Positions 6,471 to 15,798 are shown, counted from the stretch's first letter. The stretch: 64,000 nt of DNA from an uncultured Clostridia bacterium (GCA_902477755.1 CABSIK010000001.1:62001-126000); one strand, 5' to 3'. The notes: generated by a model from the letters alone, not told the origin. Numbers and translations: made by a program.

Positions 6471-8090
6471 ATGATAAAATGGAAACAGTGTATGTTCGGG
6501 GCTGTACTGGCGGGGGCAGTATGTATGAATGTGCCGCAGACAGCCTTTGCTTATGATGTACCTGAAATGATTGAAGTGGGCTTGGAGTCTGTATGCAAAA
6601 ATGTTACGTCAGCGTCCATTGGAAGCAATGCGTTGACTGTGGGAACATTGAAGAATGATAAATTTCAGGAAGATGGCACCATTTCTTCTTCTGGTGGATT
6701 TACCGCAAAAATGGTAAGAGGAGAAGTAATTCGGATTTCTGACAGCATGTCGCAGAAAAATGCGGAAGATTTGGCATATAGCCTGCGTCGCACTGGTTTT
6801 GATGCGGCTTGTGGCTATCTTGGCAACGATGAATGGACAGTATATGTACAGAACAGTTCCCGTTCAGAGGTAGAAAGTGCATCCAAAAAATCTGCGGAAC
6901 GCATTAGTGATTTTAACGGCATCTGCCTTTCCGGCGGAGGTGAAAACCTGCTGATGGTCAGCAATGATGTGGACTATGGTTTTGGTGGTACCGATACCAC
7001 ATTTACCATCAATGGCAAACAATATCGTGGTTGTCTGCGTTTTGCGGTGAATGGCACAGTTATGACAGCAGTGAATGTGGTGGACTTAGAGGAATATCTC
7101 TATGGTGTCATTCCGGCAGAAATGCCTGCTTCTTATGATGAAGAAGCATTGAAAGCCCAGACATTGGCAGCAAGAACTTATGCTATGACAAAACTCAGTG
7201 CCCATAAAAGCAGCGGCTATGAATTATGCGACACAACAAACTGTCAGGTTTACAAAGGGTATAGTGGGGAAAATGCAAAAACCAATCAGGTAGTAGACGA
7301 TACAGAAGGAGAAATTATCTGCTATAATGGTACTCCCATCGAAGCGGTATTTTCCGCATCCACAGGCGGATATACGGAAAACAGCGAAAACGTATGGAAT
7401 TCTGTGGTGCCTTATTTGCGTGCGGTGCCTGAAGTTGGAGAATATGGCAACAATGCATGGGAAAAGACATTGACTTTGTCCCAGCTTGATAGTTTGCTTT
7501 CTTCCAAAGGCGAAAATATCGGCAGTGCACAGGATATTGTTATTACAAAGATTTCCACAGGCGGTCGTGTACAGGAAATGAAAATTGTCGGCACTTCCGG
7601 CAGTGTGACACTGACGAAAGAAAATATCCGTACATATTTTTCCAGTGCCTGTGGCAGTCTGCCCAGCAAGATGTTTACCATCAACGGAAAAGGCGGTGAT
7701 CCTTCTTCCGGAAGTAAATCCGTACAGCGTCAGACAACTACAAGTAGCAGTACAGGTTCTTTGACATCTTCTGCGGCCGTAAATGGCATAACTGCTAAGA
7801 CAGAAGGAACTTTGTCTGCAATGAATGGAAAAAATCTCAAATTAGATGGTTTGAGCGTTTCTGAAAATACAAATACCAATCAGAATACACCTGTGATTGC
7901 TACAGGAGACTATCAGATTTATGATGTGAATATCAGCACTGTGGAAAACGGTATGTTTGTGTTTGAAGGCAGCGGCAATGGTCATGGTGTAGGTTTGAGC
8001 CAGAACGGTGCTCAGGGTATGGCACAGCAGGGTTATTCTTATGAAGAAATCATCAAACATTATTATACAGGCGTAACCATTGAGGGGTGA
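6471..8090 (+). CDS. SpoIID/LytB-domain secreted protein
   Basis: This 539-residue protein has an N-terminal signal peptide ending near the AFA in residues 22-27. A SPOR-like segment lies around residues 80-150, and a SpoIID/LytB domain (about 190-330) has the conserved EEYLYGVIPAEMP and QTLAARTYA motifs. A serine-rich linker is followed by the family's usual C-terminal motif GNGHGVGLSQNGAQGMA. SpoIID-type enzymes are lytic transglycosylases acting on peptidoglycan stripped of stem peptides. ATG at 6471 is chosen over 6441 because GGAGG lies 6 bp upstream. Gene order does not match the classical spoIID locus, so it is probably a paralogue rather than SpoIID itself. Confidence 0.85.
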   Translation: MIKWKQCMFGAVLAGAVCMNVPQTAFAYDVPEMIEVGLESVCKNVTSASIGSNALTVGTLKNDKFQEDGTISSSGGFTAKMVRGEVIRISDSMSQKNAEDLAYSLRRTGFDAACGYLGNDEWTVYVQNSSRSEVESASKKSAERISDFNGICLSGGGENLLMVSNDVDYGFGGTDTTFTINGKQYRGCLRFAVNGTVMTAVNVVDLEEYLYGVIPAEMPASYDEEALKAQTLAARTYAMTKLSAHKSSGYELCDTTNCQVYKGYSGENAKTNQVVDDTEGEIICYNGTPIEAVFSASTGGYTENSENVWNSVVPYLRAVPEVGEYGNNAWEKTLTLSQLDSLLSSKGENIGSAQDIVITKISTGGRVQEMKIVGTSGSVTLTKENIRTYFSSACGSLPSKMFTINGKGGDPSSGSKSVQRQTTTSSSTGSLTSSAAVNGITAKTEGTLSAMNGKNLKLDGLSVSENTNTNQNTPVIATGDYQIYDVNISTVENGMFVFEGSGNGHGVGLSQNGAQGMAQQGYSYEEIIKHYYTGVTIEG

Positions 8091-8094
8091 GAGC

Positions 8095-8412
8095 ATGGAT
8101 TGGCATACCTTTCTGATTTCCCAAAAGGGATGGAGGGATCATGAGGGAAATATCCTCTGCTTTTCCGACTGTGACTTGAATGGGAAAAGAAGCGAAGAAA
8201 TATTATGGATTTATTTGGATGAGGGACTTCGCTGCGGCGGTATGCATCGTCCCATTCCCATTCGTCTGGCAGCTGTAAGAGATGCACTTTTGGGCTGCCA
8301 CAAAGAAGCGCTTTGGCAAATGGTTGAAAATGATCTGGAAGGAGCGGGTATAGATGTACGCAGAGAAATTGACGGAAGAACAGATTCGCGAGATTATGAA
8401 TCTGATTTCTGA
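8095..8412 (+). CDS. Small hypothetical protein (105 residues)
   Basis: No family is recognised. The protein is acidic and mixed in charge, without signal peptide or membrane segment. ATG at 8095 follows GAGGGGTGAGAG and starts 4 bp after the SpoIID-domain gene. A TTG at 8080 is a less likely start. Its last 59 bp overlap the next gene in another frame, which is unusually long, so its C-terminus or the neighbour's start may be misjudged. Confidence 0.6.
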   Translation: MDWHTFLISQKGWRDHEGNILCFSDCDLNGKRSEEILWIYLDEGLRCGGMHRPIPIRLAAVRDALLGCHKEALWQMVENDLEGAGIDVRREIDGRTDSRDYESDF

Positions 8413-8656
8413 TGACGGCAGTGTGCGGATTGTGCAGATTCGTGCATATAATTCCAGTTTTGACGATTGTGTCAACTGGTCTAAGGTGCCTGAGGTAAAG
8501 GCGATGTTTCAGGAAACAGAAGAAACTTATCGCCTCCATGATTACCATATTCAGGGATTCCATCGGGCTGGCGCTGGTTCCGAATATATTTACCGGAAAA
8601 AGATGTATGAATACTTTGGCGACCAATATGCCATTGACTTTTTGCTGGAACATTAA
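8354..8656 (+). CDS. Small hypothetical protein, paralogue of next gene
   Basis: This 100-residue cytoplasmic protein has no recognised domain. It is clearly related to the 89-residue product that follows: both share an MY-x-x-KL start, an IMxxISD-like segment, HDYxIxGF in the middle and IYRKKM-x-E-x-FG near the end. ATG at 8354 has AAGGAG 9 bp upstream. The pair looks like a tandem duplication inside the operon leading to queA. Confidence 0.7.
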   Translation: MYAEKLTEEQIREIMNLISDDGSVRIVQIRAYNSSFDDCVNWSKVPEVKAMFQETEETYRLHDYHIQGFHRAGAGSEYIYRKKMYEYFGDQYAIDFLLEH

Positions 8657-8679
8657 GGGATGAGAAAAGAGGGAAGCCA

Positions 8680-8949
8680 ATGTATGTTAAGAAACTGAAA
8701 GATCATCAGATTGCGGATATGATGCGGGTGATTTCCGATCCTGATGCGGAAGTGACAGACATCCGCCGTCCTTATACAGACCCTGAAGTGACTGTATTAT
8801 CTCAGGATATGGAGGAGCATTATGTACTCCATGATTATGACATAGAAGGATTTGATTTCCTGCCTGATGATGCGACAAAGATTTATCGGAAAAAGATGCT
8901 GGAATTTTTCGGCATAGATTATGCACTAAATTATTTATTGAGAAAATGA
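8680..8949 (+). CDS. Small hypothetical protein, paralogue of previous gene
   Basis: This 89-residue protein is the second member of the tandem pair and carries the same HDYDIEGF and IYRKKMLEFFG blocks. It is 11 residues shorter, mainly in the centre. The start at 8680 follows AGAGGGAAG, and the stop is 9 bp before queA. Function unknown; the conserved C-terminal half may form a small interaction module. Confidence 0.75.
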   Translation: MYVKKLKDHQIADMMRVISDPDAEVTDIRRPYTDPEVTVLSQDMEEHYVLHDYDIEGFDFLPDDATKIYRKKMLEFFGIDYALNYLLRK

Positions 8950-8958
8950 GGAAGAAAC

Positions 8959-9990
8959 ATGAAAACAAGTGATTTTTATTTTGATTTACCGGAAGAATTG
9001 ATTGCCCAGGAGCCTTTGAAAGATCGTTCTTCTTCCAGATTGTTGGTGGCTGACAAAAATACGGAATCAATTTCCCATAGACATTTTCGGGATATCAAGG
9101 AATATCTGAAAGCAGGGGACTGTCTGGTTATCAATGATACAAGAGTATTGCCTGCCAGACTTCATGGGGAACGTGTTGGTACTGGCGCACATATTGAAGT
9201 GCTCCTTTTGGTGCGCAAAAGCATTGATACATGGGAAGTGCTGGTGCGTCCCGGTAAAAAAGCTCGTCCCGGTGATAAGATTTCCTTTGGTGACGGCAGA
9301 CTGACTGCGGAAGTGATGGAAACCATCGAAGGCGGCAACCGTATTATTAAATTCCAATACGAAGGTGTTTTTGAAAATATTCTGGATGAATTGGGTGAAA
9401 TGCCTTTGCCTCCTTATATCACTCATAAACTGGAGGATAAAGAACGCTATCAGACAGTATATGCAAAACATGATGGTTCTGCGGCAGCGCCTACAGCTGG
9501 TCTGCACTTTACACCGGAATTGCTGAAAGAAATCGAAGAAATGGGTGTGAAGATCGCTCATGTGACATTGCATGTTGGTCTGGGTACATTCCGTCCTGTA
9601 AAAGCCGAAGATATTCTGGATCATGAAATGCATTCCGAGTATTATGTGGTAGAAGAAGATCAGGCGGCAATCATGAATGAAGCCAGAAAAAATGGCGGCA
9701 GAATCATTGCTGTTGGTACCACTAGTACCAGAACTTTAGAGTCTGTGACAGATGAAGATGGTATCGTTCATGCAGGAAGCGGCTGGACAAAAATCTTTAT
9801 TTATCCCGGCTATACATTCAAAGCGGTAGATTGTATGATCACCAATTTCCATCTGCCGGAATCTACATTGATCATGTTGGTTTCTGCGCTTATGGGGAAA
9901 GATTTCATTATGCGTGTTTACGAAGAAGCTGTCAAAGAACGGTATCGTTTCTTCTCCTTTGGAGATGCCTGCCTGTTCCTGACAAAATAA
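8959..9990 (+). CDS. queA: tRNA preQ1(34) ribosyltransferase-isomerase QueA
   Basis: This 343-residue protein matches QueA end to end: the N-terminal [15 protein letters not shown], then [10 protein letters not shown], then [10 protein letters not shown] and [10 protein letters not shown]. QueA moves the ribose of S-adenosylmethionine onto preQ1 at the wobble base of tRNA to make epoxyqueuosine. Length is normal for the family. ATG at 8959 follows GAGGAAG. The gene sits 9 bp after the small paralogue pair and 15 bp before rarA, so all are probably one transcript. tgt is not next to it in this window. Confidence 0.95.
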   Translation: MKTSDFYFDLPEELIAQEPLKDRSSSRLLVADKNTESISHRHFRDIKEYLKAGDCLVINDTRVLPARLHGERVGTGAHIEVLLLVRKSIDTWEVLVRPGKKARPGDKISFGDGRLTAEVMETIEGGNRIIKFQYEGVFENILDELGEMPLPPYITHKLEDKERYQTVYAKHDGSAAAPTAGLHFTPELLKEIEEMGVKIAHVTLHVGLGTFRPVKAEDILDHEMHSEYYVVEEDQAAIMNEARKNGGRIIAVGTTSTRTLESVTDEDGIVHAGSGWTKIFIYPGYTFKAVDCMITNFHLPESTLIMLVSALMGKDFIMRVYEEAVKERYRFFSFGDACLFLTK

Positions 9991-10005
9991 AAAGAGGTGA
10001 GCAGC

Positions 10006-11328
10006 ATGGACCTTTTTGAATATAATCTACAGAGAAGAGGTACACAGGATGCTCCGCTTGCCGCAAGAATGCGTCCAACCACTTTGGAAGAATTTGTGGG
10101 GCAGGAGCAGATTGTAGGAAAAGATAAATTGCTGTACCGCGCCATTAAGGGTGACAGACTGGGCTCTTTAATTTTCTATGGACCGCCCGGAACGGGAAAA
10201 ACCACGCTGGCAAAGATCATTGCCAATACTACAAAAAGTGAGTTTGTACAGATCAATGCCACCACTGCTGGCATCAAAGATATCAAAGATACAGTGACAG
10301 CGGCAAAAGAACGCCTTGGTATGTTTGGCAAAAAGACCATACTTTTTATCGACGAAATCCATCGCTTCAATAAGACACAGCAGGATACTTTGCTGCCTCA
10401 TGTGGAGGATGGTACTTTGGTGCTTATTGGTGCCACAACAGAAAACCCCTATTTTGAGGTGAATCGGGCTCTTGTTTCCCGTTCTGTCATTTTTTCTTTG
10501 GAGCCTTTGCGGCAGAAGGATATTGCATCTCTTTTGCGGCGTGCATTGGCAGATGAGGAAAAGGGCTTGGGCAGTTATCATGCAAAGATGGATGATGATG
10601 CACTGGATTTTCTTTCCAATACAGCAAATGGTGACGCAAGAGCGGCGCTCAATGCTTTGGAGCTGGCAGTGCTGACAACAGACCCCGATGATCATGGAAT
10701 TATCCATATCACCCTTTCTGTAGCAGAGGACTGTATCCAAAAGCGAGCATTGCAGTATGACAAAGGCGGTGACAACCATTATGACACCATATCTGCTTTT
10801 ATCAAAAGCATGCGAGGTTCTGACCCTGATGCGGCATTGTATTATCTGGCGAAAATGATTTATGCGGGGGAAGACCCCAAATTCATTGCCAGACGAGTGG
10901 TGATTTGTGCAGCAGAGGATGTGGGCAATGCGGACCCCCATGCGTTGCAGGTGGCAGTATCGGCAATGGAGGCGGTAAATTTCATCGGGATGCCAGAAGG
11001 ACGTATTCCGCTGGCACAGGCAGTGACTTATGTTTCCTGTGCCCCAAAGAGCAACGCTGCTTATCTTGGCATTGATAAGGCGCTGGCAGATGTTCGCAGA
11101 ATCCAGATTAAAGGTGTGCCGCCTCATCTGCGAGATGGACATTACAGCGGCAGCCATGATTTGGGCAATGCCATTGGATATAAATATGCCCATGATTACC
11201 CCAATCATTATGTGGAGCAGCAGTATCTGCCGGATGAACTGGTTGGAACAGTTTATTATGATATGAGCAATAATGGTGTGGAACGCCGTATGAAAGAACA
11301 TATGAAGCGACTGAAAGGCGAACTGTAA
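10006..11328 (+). CDS. rarA: Replication-associated recombination protein A (RarA/MgsA)
   Basis: This 440-residue AAA+ ATPase has Walker A GPPGTGKTT (about residues 55-63), Walker B LFIDEIHRF, sensor motif GATTENP, and the C-terminal RarA clamp-loader-like and tetramerisation region including ISAFIKSMRGSDPDAALYYLA. RarA acts at stalled replication forks with SSB and clamp-loader parts. ATG at 10006 is chosen because AGAGGTGA ends 5 bp upstream; a GTG at 9997 lies within that Shine-Dalgarno region. Confidence 0.93.
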   Translation: MDLFEYNLQRRGTQDAPLAARMRPTTLEEFVGQEQIVGKDKLLYRAIKGDRLGSLIFYGPPGTGKTTLAKIIANTTKSEFVQINATTAGIKDIKDTVTAAKERLGMFGKKTILFIDEIHRFNKTQQDTLLPHVEDGTLVLIGATTENPYFEVNRALVSRSVIFSLEPLRQKDIASLLRRALADEEKGLGSYHAKMDDDALDFLSNTANGDARAALNALELAVLTTDPDDHGIIHITLSVAEDCIQKRALQYDKGGDNHYDTISAFIKSMRGSDPDAALYYLAKMIYAGEDPKFIARRVVICAAEDVGNADPHALQVAVSAMEAVNFIGMPEGRIPLAQAVTYVSCAPKSNAAYLGIDKALADVRRIQIKGVPPHLRDGHYSGSHDLGNAIGYKYAHDYPNHYVEQQYLPDELVGTVYYDMSNNGVERRMKEHMKRLKGEL

Positions 11329-11344
11329 GAAAGGGGGAAATGCG

Positions 11345-11800
11345 ATGAAGAAAAGTGTTTTTCGTGCATTGATCGGATTGGTAGTAGTTGTGATCGTTGT
11401 GATTCTGGTTTACCAAAACAGTGGGAAAAATACGGCAGAATCTGGCATTGCCGCATGGCAGGCAATTGTGGAAGCAGGGGAATATGCAGTTGCTGTGACT
11501 GATGAGGCTGGCGAGAAGCATGAGCTGGAGGACAGCAGCAAAACCATGCTGGCAGAACTGATTGCTTCTACTGTAACGGATGCATCCGGGGAAGATTTAT
11601 CTGCTGTTCTGTCAAATCCTCAGTTTCTGGTAGAAATTACAGGAGGAGATCCAGCGGTAACAGTTAGTGTGACAGTTTATGACGCAGGAGAAGACACGAA
11701 TTTTGGGATGATTTCTTTTGCGGACAAAACATATCCTGTAAAAAACTGTGGCGAAGTGTTGAATTACTTGGCAGAAATTGGATTTTCCACTGTTAGATGA
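11345..11800 (+). CDS. Membrane-anchored hypothetical protein
   Basis: This 151-residue protein has one N-terminal membrane segment (about residues 7-24) and an acidic extracytoplasmic domain of about 120 residues. No family is recognised. It starts 16 bp after rarA behind AAGGGGGAAA and is the last gene before a terminator. It may be an anchored rather than secreted protein, because no clear cleavage site follows the hydrophobic stretch. Confidence 0.75.
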   Translation: MKKSVFRALIGLVVVVIVVILVYQNSGKNTAESGIAAWQAIVEAGEYAVAVTDEAGEKHELEDSSKTMLAELIASTVTDASGEDLSAVLSNPQFLVEITGGDPAVTVSVTVYDAGEDTNFGMISFADKTYPVKNCGEVLNYLAEIGFSTVR

Positions 11801-11825
11801 ATGATTTTTAGGCTGTGAAAAGTGC

Positions 11826-11857
11826 AAAATCTCTCCAGATTTTTTTGGAGAGATTTT
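11826..11857 (+). terminator. Terminator after the queA-rarA unit
   Basis: AAAATCTCTCC at 11826-11836 pairs perfectly with GGAGAGATTTT at 11847-11857; T-rich sequence lies in the loop and after the stem. Confidence 0.85.
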
Positions 11858-11877
11858 CTTTCTTGTGAATGATAGAT

Positions 11878-11907
11878 GCATAGTTTGATGGAAGAATATC
11901 CATACTG
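11878..11907 (+). promoter_or_regulatory. Possible sigma-G-type forespore promoter
   Basis: GCATA at 11878-11882 and CATACTG at 11901-11907 are 18 bp apart and resemble sigma-G -35 and -10 elements. They lie just upstream of spoVAA, whose operon is known to be sigma-G dependent in Bacillus. The match is partial. Confidence 0.4.
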
Positions 11908-11929
11908 TATTTATAAGGAGGAATGCGGC

Positions 11930-12550
11930 ATGGATATTTACATCAAACCGAAACAAAAAGTGCAGATCATAGGGAAAAAGATCGTTTATCTGTCAGATGT
12001 GGCAGAAATTTTTGCAGGAGGTTCTTGTCAGGGAGATTTAGAAAAACTTCCGGTATTCCAAATTACAAAAAATATGGAAAATATGTATTTGCTCTCTGTT
12101 TTGGAACTGGTGCAGGCAATTGCTGCGGTATATCCGAAAGCCACAGTATCCAATTTGGGAGAATCGGATATACTTCTTTCTTATTCCCCACAGCCGAAAA
12201 AGGAAAAGAAGCTGATTTTATGGGGAAAGATTCTTTTTGTTTCCGCAGTGCTGTTTTGCGGTGCAGCAACTACCATTATGTGTTTTCATTCAGATACACA
12301 ACTGCCTCTGATCTTTCAAAACTACTATGCAATGGCTTATGGCGAGAATCAGGAATTGCCGAAACTTGTGACGATACCTTACAGCATTGGTTTGGCAGTG
12401 GGTATTTTGGTTTTCTTCAACCATTTTTCAAAATTTGCTCTTTCCAAAGATCCAACCCCCATCGAAGTGGAAATGACTACTTATGAAAATGAAACTATCA
12501 CCAGTACCATTGAACAACTGGAACGAAAAAAATGGAAGGAAAAGCCATGA
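11930..12550 (+). CDS. spoVAA: Stage V sporulation protein AA
   Basis: This 206-residue protein has the SpoVAA layout: a cytosolic N-terminal half beginning DIYIKPKQKV and two membrane segments in the C-terminal half (about residues 100-118 and 145-163). SpoVA proteins form the channel that moves Ca-dipicolinate into the forespore and out at germination. ATG at 11930 follows AAGGAGG. It overlaps spoVAB by 4 bp (ATGA). spoVAC, spoVAD and spoVAE are not next to it, so the rest of the channel must lie elsewhere. Confidence 0.85.
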   Translation: MDIYIKPKQKVQIIGKKIVYLSDVAEIFAGGSCQGDLEKLPVFQITKNMENMYLLSVLELVQAIAAVYPKATVSNLGESDILLSYSPQPKKEKKLILWGKILFVSAVLFCGAATTIMCFHSDTQLPLIFQNYYAMAYGENQELPKLVTIPYSIGLAVGILVFFNHFSKFALSKDPTPIEVEMTTYENETITSTIEQLERKKWKEKP

Positions 12551-12975
12551 TAAAAATACCGCTGTTGGTGCTTGTGGGTTTTGCTTCCGGTGTAGTGGTG
12601 GCTGCTGGTACGTTTGCATTCATTGCTGCCATTGGCATCGTTCCTCGAATGGCACAAAGAACAAATACGAAACAGTATATTCCATTATATGAAGACATCA
12701 TTTTGCTGGGTGGGCTGTTCGGATGCTTGATATCTTGTATGGAATGGAAGCTGGGTTTGCAGGGAATTCCGGCTTTGCTTCATGCTTTGCTTTGCGGAAT
12801 TTTTGTGGGGGTGCTGGCTATGGCGCTGGCAGAAGTTTTGAACGTGATGCCCATACTTATGCGCCGCGCAAGACTCAAGAAGGGGATTACATGGTTTGTA
12901 GTATCTTTTGCCCTTGGAAAGGTAATTGGCTCACTGTTGTATTTTTTTCAGGAAGGATTTTATCAGCTGCCATAA
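12547..12975 (+). CDS. spoVAB: Stage V sporulation protein AB
   Basis: This 142-residue integral membrane protein has about four hydrophobic segments and matches SpoVAB in length and order, with GFASGVVVAAGTFAF at the start and LAEVLNVMPILMRR in the middle. ATG at 12547 overlaps the spoVAA stop (ATGA); a start at 12532 would add five residues. It works with SpoVAA in dipicolinate transport across the inner spore membrane. Confidence 0.85.
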   Translation: MIKIPLLVLVGFASGVVVAAGTFAFIAAIGIVPRMAQRTNTKQYIPLYEDIILLGGLFGCLISCMEWKLGLQGIPALLHALLCGIFVGVLAMALAEVLNVMPILMRRARLKKGITWFVVSFALGKVIGSLLYFFQEGFYQLP

Positions 12976-13214
12976 AGCAAATAGTTTTAGAAAAGTAGTT
13001 GCAAATATATTGACGGTGTGTTAATATATTAAAACAAATGTACAGGCCATGGGTACAGTGGCATGTGAGCGCAGACAGTAAATTGGATATGATTTTTCAG
13101 ACCATTGCTCCGATGTCATTGGCAAAAAGAATGAAGGGGATGTTCTTTTTCATGGCGTTATGGCGATGGTCTTTCTTTTTGGGGCGGAATGTGGAAAAGT
13201 GGGTGAACATTCAA
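12976..13214 (+). promoter_or_regulatory. Leader of the ROK gene with promoter at 12999-13027
   Basis: TTGCAA at 12999-13004 and TAATAT at 13022-13027 are separated by 17 bp. About 190 bp of leader follow. The leader is open in the ROK frame back to 13038, but that extension looks like no ROK protein, so I treat it as non-coding. Confidence 0.45.
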
Positions 13215-14345
13215 ATGGAACGAAAACGTATCTCGACAACTGAATTACGCAAGCAAAACAGAAATCAGGTTTTTCGCATCATTTATGATGCAGAGGCGCC
13301 GCTGACCAAGCAGGAAATTGCACAGCGGCTGCACATGAGTTTGCCAACAGTGACCCAGAATCTTAAGGAACTTTTTGATGAGAATATTCTTACTGATGCC
13401 GGTGCGGATGAGTCCACAGGCGGCAGAAAGGCGAGGCTGATTAAGCTGAATAAAAATGTCTATTTTTCAGTAGGTATTGAGCTTTCGCCAAAGCATATCC
13501 GTTTCATTGCGATAAATCTAAAGGCAGAGGAACTGGCTTATGAAAAATTGGAATATCCTTTCAGCAATACACCGGAATATCGGATGGTGTATGCGAAAAA
13601 ACTGGAGGAATTTTTAGATCGGTTTGGTTTTTCCAGAGAACGCTTGTTGGGTGTTGGCATCACAATGCCGGGCATCATCAACGAGCAGGAAGGTGTTGTG
13701 GAAATTGCGCCTGTATTGCAGCTTCATCACATGAAACTTTCTCTCCTAACTGAGGTGATTCCATATCCTGTATATGTGCAGAACGATGCTTCTGCCGGTG
13801 GTGTGGCAGAATGGTGGAATTATGATGGGCCTTCTGCAATGGCTTATGTTTTTCTTGGAAAAGGTGTGGGGGGAGCTCTGATGATTGACGGGAAGCCCTA
13901 TGAAGGCTTGAACCGCCGCAGTGCAGAATTTGGGCATATGTGTATCCAGCCGGGCGGTAAGTCTTGCAATTGTGGACGGCAGGGATGTTTTGAGTCTTAT
14001 TGCTCATCTTCAGTATTAAGTGATGATCTGGGGATGGATATCAAAGACTTTTTCCAGCGTCTGGAAGATAAAGATTCCTATATCATGGGAATCTGGGATG
14101 AGTACGTTTCTCATTTGGTGACAGCCATTCATAATATCCACATGGTTTTGGATTGTGATATTGTGGTTGGAGGCATACTGACACCATATTTAGAGGATTA
14201 TATGCCGATGATTCGAAAACGTCTGCAGGAAAAATCCTTTTTCCCAGATGAAGAACGGTATATCCATCTAGGCAGATGCAAAGGCAAAGCCAATTGTATC
14301 GGCGTAGCGCTGCATTTTATTGCCGAATTTCTGGAACAGATTTAA
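13215..14345 (+). CDS. ROK-family transcriptional regulator (NagC/XylR type)
   Basis: This 376-residue protein has an N-terminal winged helix-turn-helix (about residues 10-70, with TKQEIAQRLHMSLPTVTQNL) and a ROK sugar-kinase-like domain with GVGITMPGI, NDASAGGVAEWW and the zinc motif CNCGRQGCFESYC. ROK regulators usually repress sugar genes until their sugar binds. ATG at 13215 has GGGTGA 8 bp upstream. It stands directly before the sugar ABC transporter operon on the same strand, separated by a terminator and a strong promoter, so it is the likely local regulator; xylose or a related pentose is the guessed inducer. Confidence 0.88.
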   Translation: MERKRISTTELRKQNRNQVFRIIYDAEAPLTKQEIAQRLHMSLPTVTQNLKELFDENILTDAGADESTGGRKARLIKLNKNVYFSVGIELSPKHIRFIAINLKAEELAYEKLEYPFSNTPEYRMVYAKKLEEFLDRFGFSRERLLGVGITMPGIINEQEGVVEIAPVLQLHHMKLSLLTEVIPYPVYVQNDASAGGVAEWWNYDGPSAMAYVFLGKGVGGALMIDGKPYEGLNRRSAEFGHMCIQPGGKSCNCGRQGCFESYCSSSVLSDDLGMDIKDFFQRLEDKDSYIMGIWDEYVSHLVTAIHNIHMVLDCDIVVGGILTPYLEDYMPMIRKRLQEKSFFPDEERYIHLGRCKGKANCIGVALHFIAEFLEQI

Positions 14346-14364
14346 AAGAATATAGAAAAAAGAG

Positions 14365-14410
14365 TGCATTGTTTTGCAAGTAGTTTGACTTGTTGACAAT
14401 GCATTTTTTT
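14365..14410 (+). terminator. Terminator after the ROK gene
   Basis: TGCATTGT at 14365-14372 pairs with ACAATGCA at 14396-14403, followed by seven T. Confidence 0.85.
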
Positions 14411-14571
14411 GTTTAAAACATAGGAAATCAGGAGGTTTTTTTTGAATAAAGAAAGATGGGTTCTTTTTGTGCATATTAGAATGTATGTTAAATTTGTATT
14501 AGAAAAGTGAACAAAAAAATATGAAAGTTTTTATTGTAATACACGAAATATAGTAACTTCATCTAGGTATA

Positions 14572-14600
14572 TTGACATTAAGGATGGAAATTGATACAAT
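14572..14600 (+). promoter_or_regulatory. Strong promoter of the sugar operon
   Basis: A consensus TTGACA at 14572-14577 and TACAAT at 14595-14600 are spaced by 17 bp. An AGAAAGC/GCTTTCT hairpin (14616-14649) lies in the 5' leader before the lipoprotein start. The near-consensus match fits an operon held down by a repressor such as the upstream ROK protein. Confidence 0.75.
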
Positions 14601-14688
14601 ATGCACATAACTTAGAGAAAGCACATTTACAAAACTGTTTTGGCTTTCTTAAAAAAGGTTATCAATATGGAGAGGAGATGTATCAAAC

Positions 14689-15798
14689 ATGAAAAAGAAA
14701 TTTTTCGCTTCCTTGATGGCAATGGTTATGGTCTTCGGCTTAGCAGCTTGCGGTGGTTCCGGCGATACTACCACAACTGAAGGCGATGCAGCTGAAGGCG
14801 GTGCAAGCGGCAAAATTGGCGTATCTATGCCTACACAGTCTTTGCAGCGCTGGAATCAGGATGGTTCTAACATGAAAGCTGAATTGGAAGCAGCAGGCTA
14901 TGAAGTTGATCTGCAGTATGCAGGCGACAACGACATTCCTACTCAGGTATCCCAGATTGAAAACATGATCGCAGGCGGATGCGAAGTTCTGGTTGTAGCT
15001 GCAATTGATGGCTCTTCCTTGACAACAGCTCTGCAGGGTGCAGCTGAAAAAGGCATCCCTGTAATTGCTTATGACCGTCTGATCATGGATTCCGAAGCAG
15101 TTTCTTACTATGCAACATTCGACAACTATAAAGTAGGTCAGATGCAGGGTGAATACATCGTTGAAGCTCTGGATCTGGAAAACGCAGAAGGTCCTTTCAA
15201 CATTGAATTGGTAACAGGCGCACCTGATGACAACAACGTAAACTTCTTCTTCGGCGGCGCTATGGATGTTCTGCAGCCTTACATCGACAGCGGTAAACTG
15301 GTAGTTCCTTCCGGTCAGACAGAAAAAGCTCAGTGTGCAACAGCTAACTGGTCTACAGAAGAAGCTCAGAAACGTTTCGAAAACATCATTTCTTCCGTTG
15401 GCTATGGTCCTAACGGCGTGAAACTGGATGCAGTTCTTTGCTCTAACGACTCCACTTCCTACGGCGTACAGAATGCGCTGCAGGCAGCTGGCTACACAGC
15501 AGACAACATGCCCATCATCACTGGTCAGGACTGTGACAAACCCAATGTGAAAAACATCGTTTCCGGCCTGCAGTCCATGTCCGTATTCAAAGATACACGT
15601 ACACTGGCTGAAAAAGTTGTAGGCATGGTTGATGCTATCATGAAAGGCACAGAACCCGAAATCAACGATAATGAAACATACGACAATGGCACAGGCGTAA
15701 TTCCTTCTTACCTGTGTGACCCCGTTGTAGTAACAGTTGATAACTACAAAGAAATGTTGATTGACTCCGGTTACTATACCGAAGCAGACATTGCTTAA
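14689..15798 (+). CDS. Sugar ABC transporter substrate-binding lipoprotein (ChvE-like)
   Basis: This 369-residue lipoprotein has a signal peptide with lipobox LAAC at about residues 18-21, then a glycine/threonine-rich linker and a periplasmic-binding-protein type 1 fold with IGVSMPTQSLQRWNQDG and AIDGSSLTTALQ. It resembles ChvE/GguAB-type binding proteins for xylose, arabinose, glucose or galactose. ATG at 14689 follows AGAGGAGA. The codon use is strongly biased, typical of a highly expressed gene. A stable hairpin between this gene and the ATPase gene probably raises its mRNA level over the rest of the operon. Confidence 0.92.
   Translation: MKKKFFASLMAMVMVFGLAACGGSGDTTTTEGDAAEGGASGKIGVSMPTQSLQRWNQDGSNMKAELEAAGYEVDLQYAGDNDIPTQVSQIENMIAGGCEVLVVAAIDGSSLTTALQGAAEKGIPVIAYDRLIMDSEAVSYYATFDNYKVGQMQGEYIVEALDLENAEGPFNIELVTGAPDDNNVNFFFGGAMDVLQPYIDSGKLVVPSGQTEKAQCATANWSTEEAQKRFENIISSVGYGPNGVKLDAVLCSNDSTSYGVQNALQAAGYTADNMPIITGQDCDKPNVKNIVSGLQSMSVFKDTRTLAEKVVGMVDAIMKGTEPEINDNETYDNGTGVIPSYLCDPVVVTVDNYKEMLIDSGYYTEADIA

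Noticed and set aside
13038..13214. Extended N-terminus for the ROK regulator
   Set aside because: The extra residues do not match ROK proteins, and a good ribosome site precedes 13215; the segment overlaps the predicted leader.
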